A stretch of 64,000 nucleotides of DNA from Caminicella sporogenes DSM 14501 (GTDB lineage Bacteria > Bacillota > Clostridia > Peptostreptococcales > Caminicellaceae), in the NCBI RefSeq assembly GCF_900142285.1, contig NZ_FRAJ01000011.1, positions 48,022 to 112,021 of the forward strand, in the 5' to 3' direction. This document shows, piece after piece, positions 18,991 to 26,859 of the stretch (position 1 is the first letter of the stretch; each line of letters starts with the position of its first letter). The notes under the pieces are model-generated. The model was not told where the DNA came from. It made no database searches and saw only the letters and a list, made by a program, of their open reading frames with translations. A program made the translations under genes and the position numbers.

Positions 18991-19076
18991 TAGTTAATTT
19001 GTAACCTGCATTTGTACCTTGTAGAGAATTGAGAACTGATAACTAATAACAGCTTATTATATTTTTTGCAAAAACT

Positions 19077-19105
19077 TTGTTTAAAACTGGCAAAGATGGT
19101 ATAAT
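19077..19105 (+). promoter_or_regulatory. Putative promoter of the ctpB-like gene
   Basis: TTGTTT (19077-19082), a 17-base spacer and a perfect TATAAT (19100-19105) lie about 75 bases before the start codon. Confidence 0.55.
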
Positions 19106-19179
19106 GAATAATGAAATTTAATAGAATAAGATAGCAAGGTTTTTTGTCTTTGATTAAATAGGATTAGAGGTGAAAGTTT

Positions 19180-20400
19180 ATGATTAAAAAAAGAACAGCA
19201 TTTTTTGGAGCAATTATATTAATTGTATTTACAATGTTTGTTACAAGTATTGCAGATAACATGATAGCAATTAAATTAGGTGATAAGGTAGTAATAACTA
19301 AAAAAGATTATGATTATATGGTAAAACTTCAAAAAGACTTAGGAAAAATGCTAGAACTTAAAAAATTTATAAAAAAATATTATTATAAACCTGTAGATGA
19401 TAAAATTTTTGCTGATGGAATTATAAAAGGTTTATTTGAATCTTTAGGAGACCCTTATTCAGTATATATGACAAAGTCAGAGTTTGATAGTTTTAAAACG
19501 CAAACTAAAGGAATTTATGGAGGTATAGGAGTAATAGTTAGTCCCGGTAAGGATGGTTACATTACTGTAGTTGCACCTATTGAAGATACGCCAGGTGAAA
19601 GAGCAGGGATTATTTCGGGAGATAAAATAGTTAAAGTTAATGATAAAGAGGTAACTGCAGATAAACTTGAAGAAGCTGTGGCTATGATGAAAGGTAAGCC
19701 GGGGACTACTGTGGATTTAACACTTATAAGACCTAATAACAAAGAACCTATACATGTATCTATAAAGAGGGAAAAAATTAGACTCAAAACTGTTAAATCT
19801 AGAATTATAGATAATAATATAGGTTATATAAAAATAACTATGTTTGATGAAAAGACATCAGAAGATTTTAAAAAACATTTGAGAAATTTAGAGAAAAAAA
19901 ATATTAAGGGATTGATAATAGATTTGAGAAATAATCCGGGTGGTTCTTTAAATGAATGTGTAAAAATAGCTGATGAATTATTAGGAAAGCAAATTATTGT
20001 CTATACTCAAGATAGAACAGGTAAGAAGGAATACAAGTACTCAGATGATAAAAAGAAAGTTAATTATCCATTTGTAATATTAGTAAACGGCGGAAGTGCA
20101 AGTGCTTCTGAAATATTGACTGGTGCAGTGAAAGATACAAAATCTGGGGTTATAATAGGTACAACGACTTTTGGTAAAGGATTAGTTCAAATGGTTGATG
20201 AACTGCCTGACGGTACAGGATTTAGATTGACAATAGCTCAATATTTTACTCCAAATGGCAATTATATTCATGGTACAGGTATAAAGCCAGATATTGTAAT
20301 TGATTTGCCTGAAGAATTAAAAGGTAAGATTGAATTAAGTGATGAAGAAGATGTCCAACTTCAAAAAGCTTTAGAAGTATTGAGAAATAAGATAAAATAA
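19180..20400 (+). CDS. S41 family C-terminal processing peptidase (CtpA/CtpB type)
   Basis: The 406-residue protein has a membrane anchor or signal segment (about 7-26), a PDZ domain (about 105-185, starting at 'GIYGGIGVIVSPG') and an S41 protease domain. The catalytic residues are visible: Ser308 in NGGSASASEI, Lys333 in TFGKGLVQ and Gln337. In B. subtilis ctpB lies between ftsEX and minJ and cleaves SpoIVFA during sporulation; the same order is kept here apart from the accessory block. ATG behind AGAGGTGAAAG. Confidence 0.93.
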   Translation: MIKKRTAFFGAIILIVFTMFVTSIADNMIAIKLGDKVVITKKDYDYMVKLQKDLGKMLELKKFIKKYYYKPVDDKIFADGIIKGLFESLGDPYSVYMTKSEFDSFKTQTKGIYGGIGVIVSPGKDGYITVVAPIEDTPGERAGIISGDKIVKVNDKEVTADKLEEAVAMMKGKPGTTVDLTLIRPNNKEPIHVSIKREKIRLKTVKSRIIDNNIGYIKITMFDEKTSEDFKKHLRNLEKKNIKGLIIDLRNNPGGSLNECVKIADELLGKQIIVYTQDRTGKKEYKYSDDKKKVNYPFVILVNGGSASASEILTGAVKDTKSGVIIGTTTFGKGLVQMVDELPDGTGFRLTIAQYFTPNGNYIHGTGIKPDIVIDLPEELKGKIELSDEEDVQLQKALEVLRNKIK

Positions 20401-20407
20401 TTTTTAT

Positions 20408-20426
20408 ACCCGGGAGTATCCCGGGT
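20408..20426 (+). terminator. Hairpin after the ctpB-like gene
   Basis: ACCCGGGA (20408-20415) pairs perfectly with TCCCGGGT (20419-20426) around GTA. The trailing bases are only moderately T-rich, so partial read-through into the PDZ gene is likely. Confidence 0.5.
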
Positions 20427-20457
20427 TCAATAATATTTATATAAAGGTGGATAGTTT

Positions 20458-21687
20458 ATGGAGTGGTTAAAATTACTTGTACTTTCTTTTCAATCTATTT
20501 TTACAATACTTTTCAATCCTTTTTTTTGGCTGATTATATTTTTAATATATACGCAATATAAAAAGGTTTCTAGAATGGAAATTTCTCTTTTAGGGGAAGA
20601 AAAAGCTACTGCAAAGGAGAGAGTTTTTTCTTCTTTTGGTGTAGGGATTTTAGGAGGGGTATTGGGAACATTATTGATGACGGTTTTAGGTGTAACAGTA
20701 CAGTTAGAAGATTTTAGATATATTTTGCCGCTTGCTATAATACTTATGATGATAAATATAAGGTATTTATGCTTTTCATATGCAGGTGGAATAATTTCTC
20801 TTTTTAGTCTTATATTTGGATTTCCAAAAGTAAACGTTTCTAGTATAATCGCAATAGTTGCAGTTTTACATCTTATAGAAAGCATTTTGATAAGGATAGA
20901 TGGATATAGACATCCAACTCCTATTTTTATAAGACATGATATATATGGTATAGTAGGAGGATTTACTCTTCAAAGATTTTGGCCAATTCCATTTGCAGTT
21001 ATATTAGTTATATTAGCAAAACTTCAAGGTGCAACAAATATTAATCTTCCAGATTGGTGGCCTTTATTTATACCGAAGGGATTAGATGTAAATAATATAA
21101 CTCTTCAATTAACTGTTATTGTTGCTGCTTTAGGATATGGAGATATAGCAATAAGTAGTAGTCCAAAAGAAAAAGTTAAAAAATCTTCATTTAGATTAGC
21201 TCTATATAGTATATTACTTTTGATTTTAGCTGCAATATCATGTCATATATATATATTTAAATATATTGCATCTTTATTTGCTCCAATTGCTCATGAAGGG
21301 CTAATTATATACAGTCAAAGAGAAGAGAAGAAAAGAAGACCTATATACAAAAATCCTCCTAAGGGAATTACTGTTTTAGATGTAAAAAGAGGTAGTGTTG
21401 CTGAAAAAATGGGAATAAAATCGGGAGATATAATTTGGAAAGTAAACAATTATGTTATTGACGAAAAAGAAGATTTATTATATATTTTAAGGCAATTTCC
21501 TTCTTTTATATGGATTGAAGTTATAGATGAAAAGGGACGAAGTAATGTACTAGAGTATGCAGATTATTTAAATGGAATAGGTTCTCTTGGAGCAATTATA
21601 GTGCCGAGATTTTCAGATGCAGTTGTTTCACCTCAAAATAATATGAGTATTATAAAAAATTTGTTTAAAAAGTTTATAAAGAAATAA
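20458..21687 (+). CDS. MinJ-like polytopic PDZ-domain protein
   Basis: The 409-residue protein has about seven or eight membrane helices (residues about 8-290) and a C-terminal cytosolic PDZ domain around 'GITVLDVKRGSVAEKMGIKS'. The topology and the place between ctpB and uvrB match B. subtilis MinJ (YvjD), which bridges DivIVA to MinD during septum placement. A related role in division-site selection is likely but is inferred from context. ATG behind AAAGGTGG. Confidence 0.8.
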   Translation: MEWLKLLVLSFQSIFTILFNPFFWLIIFLIYTQYKKVSRMEISLLGEEKATAKERVFSSFGVGILGGVLGTLLMTVLGVTVQLEDFRYILPLAIILMMINIRYLCFSYAGGIISLFSLIFGFPKVNVSSIIAIVAVLHLIESILIRIDGYRHPTPIFIRHDIYGIVGGFTLQRFWPIPFAVILVILAKLQGATNINLPDWWPLFIPKGLDVNNITLQLTVIVAALGYGDIAISSSPKEKVKKSSFRLALYSILLLILAAISCHIYIFKYIASLFAPIAHEGLIIYSQREEKKRRPIYKNPPKGITVLDVKRGSVAEKMGIKSGDIIWKVNNYVIDEKEDLLYILRQFPSFIWIEVIDEKGRSNVLEYADYLNGIGSLGAIIVPRFSDAVVSPQNNMSIIKNLFKKFIKK

Positions 21688-21787
21688 GTTATCGATAATG
21701 AGAGATTTATGTCTTAAATTGTAGAAATATGATATAATTGTTGATAAGGAAATTAGTGTATGAATTGTGCAGTGTAGGAGGTCTTAT

Positions 21788-22894
21788 ATGTTCAATAATT
21801 CAAGGATTCCGTATATCAATTTAATACCATTATTTATTGTTATTTTTATATTATATAGGATTATAAATCATATAGATGTTTTTATATTTATTAGTAGAGA
21901 TTTTTTGACTATATTAAGTCCTTTTATATGGGCATTTGCCATAGCATATCTACTTAATCCAATGATGACTTATCTTGAAAAAAAATTTGGACTTAAGAGG
22001 GTTTGGAGTATATTGATTATATATTTATTTACAATAGGACTTATAACAGTAGGAATTACTATAATATTCCCTAAAATTATAAAAAATATAGGTGACATTC
22101 TAAAAGATTTACCTGATTATTTTGATAAGACAGAACAGTGGATAACAAGTAAAATTAACAGTTTGAAATTACTTGATAAATATGGAGTAACTGCATATGT
22201 TGAAGAAAATATAAATTCAATGATTCAAAAACTTAGTGGTTATTTAAAAAATGTCTTGAGCACAGCAGTTTCAAAGATTATTATTGTTACATCGACTTTT
22301 TTAAGAATTATTTTAGCCTTAATAATTTCGGTATATATTTTAAAAGATAAGGAAAAGTTTATAAGAGGAATAAAGAGAATGATGTATGCTTTATTAAATA
22401 AAAAAAGCGTAGATAATTTATTTGGATTTTTAATAGAACTAGACCAAATTTTTTCAAAGTTTATAATAGGCAAATTTATTGATTCTTGCATAATAGGAAT
22501 ATTGTGTTTTGTTGGATTAATAATAATTGATGCTCCTTATTCGCTTCTTTTAAGTATAATAGTAGGCATAACAAATATGATACCTTACTTTGGACCGTTT
22601 ATAGGTGCTATACCGGCAGTGGGAATAACTCTTTTTTATAGTCCTGTAAAGGCTTTATGGGTTTTACTGTTTATACTTGCACTTCAGCAATTTGACGGAC
22701 TTTGGCTTGGACCTAAGATATTGGGAGATAAAGTAGGTTTAACTCCATTTTGGATAATTTTAGCTATAGTACTTGGGGGAGGAGCATTTGGAGCTATAGG
22801 TATGTTTTTAGGAGTTCCAATATTAGCAGTTATTAAAGTATTTTTTGAGAGGTATATAAACAGAAAATTAAAAACTCGAAAATTGGATATATAG
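21788..22894 (+). CDS. AI-2E family (YtvI-like) permease
   Basis: The protein has 368 residues and the seven or eight helices typical of the AI-2E/PerM family, with the conserved 'SPFIWAFAIAYLLNPMM' near the N-terminus, 'DAPYSLLLSIIVGITNMIPY', 'FGPFIGAIPA' and 'LQQFDGLWLGPKILGDKVGL'. Family members have varied roles (autoinducer export, Na+/H+ exchange, unknown); the substrate cannot be deduced. ATG 21788 follows TAGGAGGTC; an in-frame GTG at 21767 would place that ribosome site inside the gene. A perfect terminator follows. Confidence 0.85.
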   Translation: MFNNSRIPYINLIPLFIVIFILYRIINHIDVFIFISRDFLTILSPFIWAFAIAYLLNPMMTYLEKKFGLKRVWSILIIYLFTIGLITVGITIIFPKIIKNIGDILKDLPDYFDKTEQWITSKINSLKLLDKYGVTAYVEENINSMIQKLSGYLKNVLSTAVSKIIIVTSTFLRIILALIISVYILKDKEKFIRGIKRMMYALLNKKSVDNLFGFLIELDQIFSKFIIGKFIDSCIIGILCFVGLIIIDAPYSLLLSIIVGITNMIPYFGPFIGAIPAVGITLFYSPVKALWVLLFILALQQFDGLWLGPKILGDKVGLTPFWIILAIVLGGGAFGAIGMFLGVPILAVIKVFFERYINRKLKTRKLDI

Positions 22895-22913
22895 TGTTTT
22901 GTTTATCAATAGT

Positions 22914-22957
22914 AAAATGACAAATTACTGATGAGCATCAGTAATTTGTCATTTTTT
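22914..22957 (+). terminator. Strong terminator after the AI-2E permease
   Basis: AAAATGACAAATTACTGATG (22914-22933) pairs perfectly with 22936-22955 around a 2-base loop and is followed by T residues. The rest of the gap to 23135 is AT-rich and contains a near Spo0A box (TTGTCGAT on the minus strand) at about 23039. Confidence 0.85.
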
Positions 22958-23135
22958 AATTATAAAAATAAGTATTTTTTGTTGTAGAAATTATATATTT
23001 AGGCAAGAAATAAAAAAAAATAAAAAAATTTTATTTTATCGACAAATAGTAACAATATTTTTGGAAAAATTTTGATATTATATACATGGTAAAAAAAGTA
23101 TGTTGTTTAATTTATTTTACGGGGGATTAAAAAAT

Positions 23136-23600
23136 ATGTTAAATTATGTATTTATTACGATTTTAGTTTCTTTTCCGGAAACGTTATTAATACTTTTATT
23201 AGGTTTAAACCTTTCTAATATAATACATATTAATAATTTAACTGTTTTTATTATTGCATTTATACAATCGATAATTGCTTTATTAACGAGAATACTTAAT
23301 ATAGATTTAGGAATTCATACGATAATACAGATTATATCACTATATTTATTGATTGTATTATTTTTAAAATTGAAGTATTACAAAGCAATTATTCCGGTAT
23401 TAATAGGTTCTCTATTACAGGGTATAATGCAGAGTATTTCATTACCTATAATTAGTTGTATCTTAGGTGTAGAATTAGTTGATTTATATAATAATCCAAG
23501 AAATATAGTCATATTATTTATTCCTATATTGATAATATCGTCTATATTATTAGTGATAGTGAGAAAAAGGCATATCGTGTTTTGCGATATAAGTAGTTAG
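23136..23600 (+). CDS. Five-helix membrane protein, first gene of the agr-like operon
   Basis: This 154-residue protein is almost entirely membrane segments (about five: residues 3-22, 27-48, 54-74, 76-100 and 120-142) with a short basic tail VRKRHIVFCD. No enzyme motif is visible. It lies 12 bases before a histidine kinase gene that itself has only two membrane helices, so it may supply the sensor part of a split AgrC-type receptor (inference). ATG 23136 follows GGGGG; an in-frame ATG at 23100 has no ribosome site. Confidence 0.7.
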   Translation: MLNYVFITILVSFPETLLILLLGLNLSNIIHINNLTVFIIAFIQSIIALLTRILNIDLGIHTIIQIISLYLLIVLFLKLKYYKAIIPVLIGSLLQGIMQSISLPIISCILGVELVDLYNNPRNIVILFIPILIISSILLVIVRKRHIVFCDISS

Positions 23601-23612
23601 AAGGGGATTATC

Positions 23613-24476
23613 ATGGAGAATAAAAAAAAATATATTATAATTTCGACTATGTTATTTCAGACACTGCTAATAATTATTTATAATATATCGATATTAGGGT
23701 CATCTACATTAGTTAATCTTAAAAAGAGTATTCCTTTTTTTAATATATTTATTGGTGTAACAACTATTTTAATACTTATTTCTTTTAAGGAAATAAACGA
23801 TTATGAGAAAAAGGAAGCTGAACTTAGACTAATGAAATCTAATATGAAAAATGTAGAGGAATTAATAACTTTACTGCGAACACAGAGACATGAATATTTA
23901 AGTCATATACAGGCTATAGGTGCAATGCTCTATCTTGAAGAATATAAGGAATTAAATAAATATTTAAGGGGAATTTCGACAGAGTATAGATTTACGAATG
24001 AAATTGTTAGATTAGGACATCCTGCTTTAACAGCATTAATAAATACTAAAAGGGAATTAGCTAAGGAACAAGGTATAGCATTTTATATTAAATGCAAACA
24101 TAAAATTAATCTAGAAAATATTAATTCATGGGATTTGTGCAGTTTGTTTTCTAATTTGATAGAAAATGCTATAGAAGCTGCTTTGGCATCAGAAGGCAAA
24201 AAGTGGATAAAAATTATGATAGATAAGAAATATGATAAATATATCTTTAAAATAGAAAATACAGGTAAAATAAAAGATGAAATAAAAGATAAAATATTTG
24301 AAGCAGGTTTTACTACACAAACTTCTGTTGGAAGAGGATATGGACTATATATAGTAAAGAAAATAGTGAGTAAGTATGAAGGAACTATAAATTTTAAAAA
24401 TACAGATAAAGGAACAGTTGTGTTTACGATTTCTTTGCCAAGTGAGGTAAATAAGTATGATAAAAAAGTTAGCTGA
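23613..24476 (+). CDS. AgrC/Spo0B-like sensor histidine kinase
   Basis: The 287-residue protein has two N-terminal membrane helices (about 6-28 and 41-58), a helical dimerisation region with the phospho-acceptor His93 in RTQRHEYLSHIQ, and a GHKL ATPase domain with N-box Asn185 in LIENAIEA and G-box VGRGYGLYIVKK. This is the AgrC/DcuS-type HPK10-like kinase core. It is shorter than AgrC because the five- to six-helix sensor part is missing. Its 3' end overlaps agrB by 20 bases. No response regulator gene follows. Confidence 0.85.
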   Translation: MENKKKYIIISTMLFQTLLIIIYNISILGSSTLVNLKKSIPFFNIFIGVTTILILISFKEINDYEKKEAELRLMKSNMKNVEELITLLRTQRHEYLSHIQAIGAMLYLEEYKELNKYLRGISTEYRFTNEIVRLGHPALTALINTKRELAKEQGIAFYIKCKHKINLENINSWDLCSLFSNLIENAIEAALASEGKKWIKIMIDKKYDKYIFKIENTGKIKDEIKDKIFEAGFTTQTSVGRGYGLYIVKKIVSKYEGTINFKNTDKGTVVFTISLPSEVNKYDKKVS

Positions 24477-25083
24477 TAATATTGCTTATTATATATCTAA
24501 AGAACTAGGTTATAATGATGAAAAAAGTGAAATACTTTCATATGGCTTGGAAATTTTTCTTGGAACTACGATAAAATTATTGAGCATATCAGTTTTTGCA
24601 TATTTTTTAAATACTTTTGAAACTACCATGATAGTATTAATATCATTTATAATATTCAGACGTATAATTGGTGGAACACACTGTAATACATATAATAAAT
24701 GTTACTTTTTAAGTATATTTTTAATTTTAATGTTGGGGATATTGGGAAATATTATAAAACTTTCACAAGAGAGTAACTATATAGCGATTTTGTCAGTTTA
24801 TATATTTGCAGTAGTATCATCTGTTTTATGGGTTCCAGCAGGAACAGAAAAGAAAATGATAAGAAATAAGAATTTAAGAAAAAAAATAAAAGTCAAAACT
24901 ATTCTGCTTTTAAGTATATGGTTGGGGGTTGTATTTTATTTAAGCAAAAACAGTTTATATTACAGTTATATCTTTTCAAGCCTATTAGGTGTTGTATCTG
25001 CATTTTTATTTACAACACCTTTAGGATATAGACTTATCAATTTTAAACAACTTAAGATGAATCTTAAGCAAGGGGGGGAATAG
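24457..25083 (+). CDS. agrB: AgrB-like accessory gene regulator (peptide-processing membrane protease)
   Basis: The 208-residue polytopic protein has the AgrB cysteine-protease residues His75 and Cys82 in GGTHCNTYNKC, preceded by the usual 'FIIFRRIIGG'. Five or six membrane helices are visible. AgrB removes the C-terminal tail of the AgrD propeptide and helps form the lactone or thiolactone ring. Translationally coupled to the kinase gene by overlap and followed after 3 bases by agrD. Confidence 0.92.
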   Translation: MIKKLADNIAYYISKELGYNDEKSEILSYGLEIFLGTTIKLLSISVFAYFLNTFETTMIVLISFIIFRRIIGGTHCNTYNKCYFLSIFLILMLGILGNIIKLSQESNYIAILSVYIFAVVSSVLWVPAGTEKKMIRNKNLRKKIKVKTILLLSIWLGVVFYLSKNSLYYSYIFSSLLGVVSAFLFTTPLGYRLINFKQLKMNLKQGGE

Positions 25084-25086
25084 AGA

Positions 25087-25227
25087 ATGCTAAAGCAAAT
25101 TAAAACATTCTTGTTAACATCAGCAGCTAGTGTATTAACATTAGTAGCTATGACTGGTGTTAGTACTAAAAGCATGTGGTTGCTTTATGAGCCAGATGCA
25201 CCAAAGAGCTTAAAGAAAAATTTTTAA
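25087..25227 (+). CDS. agrD: AgrD-like cyclic lactone autoinducer propeptide, without cysteine
   Basis: A 46-residue ORF follows GGGGGGG directly after agrB. It has an amphipathic basic N-terminus (MLKQIKTFLL), a hydrophobic stretch, and a core plus tail reading STKSMWLLY then EPDAPKSLKK. The EPxxPKSL tail is the hallmark of AgrD propeptides, cut by AgrB before the Glu. The position of the ring-forming cysteine is taken by Ser29 (or nearby Ser26/Thr27), and the whole peptide has no cysteine. A serine lactone as in Staphylococcus intermedius is therefore likelier than a thiolactone (inference). Confidence 0.85.
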   Translation: MLKQIKTFLLTSAASVLTLVAMTGVSTKSMWLLYEPDAPKSLKKNF

Positions 25228-25293
25228 TTTAAAGATGAACATGTAATAAAAAAGTAAAAAAACAGTAAATATTTGTTTATGATATTATATTTA

Positions 25294-25340
25294 AGTCATA
25301 TGGAATGTGCATTTTGTATATCTCCATATGACTATTTTTT
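25294..25340 (+). terminator. Terminator of the agr-like operon
   Basis: AGTCATATGGA (25294-25304) pairs perfectly with TCCATATGACT (25323-25333), followed by ATTTTTTT. Confidence 0.8.
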
Positions 25341-26683
25341 TACATAAGAAAATATTTTGAATTGTATTTTTCAATGAAATATTTTTTGTTATTTGAAATT
25401 ATTTTAAGTAAGTTTATGAGGTTGTCTATTTCGGCAAAATTGTTGTATAAACCAAAACTTATTCTTACCATTCCAGGATGAGGCATATCAGGATTTTTAA
25501 TACGTTCGTCTATTATTTTTTTATTTATGTTTAATAGTCTGTGTATATAAGGGTGAGCACAAAAGCATCCATTTCTTACTGCAATACCGCCTTCATAAGA
25601 GAGGATATTGGCTAAAATTTCATGGTGAATTCCTTTGATGTTGAAAGTAATTATACCTAATCTGTCTTTATAATTATTTGTGTCTCCATACAGAATAATG
25701 TCTGGCACTTCTTTAAGTCTTTTTATTACATAGTTTAATAGTTTTTTTTCATGTTCAAAAATATTTTCCATTCCTATTAGGCTTAATGTATTTATTGCAG
25801 AAATCAGAGCTATTACGCCGATTATATTAGGAGAACCTGCTTCATCTTTATGGGGAGATTTTGCCCATTTAATATAATCATGGGTAACTATATCTATAGT
25901 TCCTCCACCTGAGTATTCAGGTTCTCCTTTTTCAAAGGTTGATTTAGGACCAATTAAAACACCTATTCCAAAAGGTGCATACATTTTATGAGCCGAAAAA
26001 GCTAAGTAGTCAATGTGTTCTGGAGAATTTTTAGGTTTCATATCAATTGGTGCATGAGATATTAATTGAGCAGCATCTACTAAAATTTCTGCACCATATT
26101 TGTGGGCTAATTTAGCAATTTCGTGTATTGGATTTATATAGCCTGTTACATTTGAAGCACCTGTGACAGTTACTAATCTAACGGAATTTTTATATTTGTT
26201 GAGTTTGTTTTTTAAATCAGCAATTGATAAACGACCTTTACTATCTACTTCAATATAGTCTATATTAAATCTTTTTCGCCAAGGCAAGTCATTGGAATGG
26301 TGTTCCATTAATGTAGATAGTACTACATTTTTATTTTTTTCTGGTAGGAGTCTATGAGCTAATTTATTTATTGCTTCAGTAGTATTTTTTACGAAAATTA
26401 TTGTATCACTGTTTAGATTTGCATTTATAAATTCCATAATTGTTTCTCTGGATTCTTCATACATTCTTGATGAATATTTTGATTTATAACCTGTTCCGCG
26501 GTGAATGGAAGAATACCAAGGAGCAAATCTATTTATATCATTTATGACTGTTTTAAATGGAGGAGTAGTAGCAGCATTATCAAAATTTATAGCAGTAACA
26601 TATTTACCATTTGATAAAGGAACTTTACAATTGATTCCGACTATTTCGTTTCTTATATTTAATTGTATTTTTTTATCTATCAT
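25340..26683 (-). CDS. Class V aminotransferase / SufS-like cysteine desulfurase
   Basis: The 447-residue PLP enzyme contains 'INFDNAATTPP', 'EHHSNDLPW', 'VDAAQLISHAPIDM', the PLP lysine in SAHKMYAPFGIGVL and a cysteine-rich RNGCFCAHPY near the position of the catalytic cysteine of SufS-type desulfurases. It differs from housekeeping SufS by a longer C-terminus, and no suf or isc genes adjoin it, so it may act on cysteine, selenocysteine or another substrate. ATG 26683 follows AGGTGAAAGT; the upstream in-frame ATG at 26704 places that site inside the gene. Confidence 0.85.
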   Translation of the reverse strand: MIDKKIQLNIRNEIVGINCKVPLSNGKYVTAINFDNAATTPPFKTVINDINRFAPWYSSIHRGTGYKSKYSSRMYEESRETIMEFINANLNSDTIIFVKNTTEAINKLAHRLLPEKNKNVVLSTLMEHHSNDLPWRKRFNIDYIEVDSKGRLSIADLKNKLNKYKNSVRLVTVTGASNVTGYINPIHEIAKLAHKYGAEILVDAAQLISHAPIDMKPKNSPEHIDYLAFSAHKMYAPFGIGVLIGPKSTFEKGEPEYSGGGTIDIVTHDYIKWAKSPHKDEAGSPNIIGVIALISAINTLSLIGMENIFEHEKKLLNYVIKRLKEVPDIILYGDTNNYKDRLGIITFNIKGIHHEILANILSYEGGIAVRNGCFCAHPYIHRLLNINKKIIDERIKNPDMPHPGMVRISFGLYNNFAEIDNLINLLKIISNNKKYFIEKYNSKYFLM

Positions 26684-26774
26684 ACTTTCACCTACCGAAT
26701 CCATTGTATAATATCAATTTATTCGAAAAATATAGTTATTGTGATATTAAATTTAATATAATATTTATATTTTA

Positions 26775-26803
26775 TTGACTTAAATGTAAAAGAATTATAT
26801 AAT
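26775..26803 (+). promoter_or_regulatory. uvrB promoter
   Basis: TTGACT (26775-26780), a 17-base spacer and a perfect TATAAT (26798-26803) form a near-consensus sigma-A promoter about 57 bases before the uvrB start. Confidence 0.75.
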
Positions 26804-26816
26804 TTATTCAATGAAG

Positions 26817-26830
26817 CGAACTAATGTTTG
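26817..26830 (+). promoter_or_regulatory. LexA (DinR) box upstream of uvrB
   Basis: CGAACTAATGTTTG matches the Firmicutes LexA consensus CGAACRNRYGTTYG at all but one position (T for R). It lies about 14 bases downstream of the -10 element, a placement at which LexA would block transcription. uvrBA is an SOS operon in B. subtilis. Confidence 0.75.
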
Positions 26831-26859
26831 AAAAAAGTTTAGGGGTAGGGGTGCTGTAT

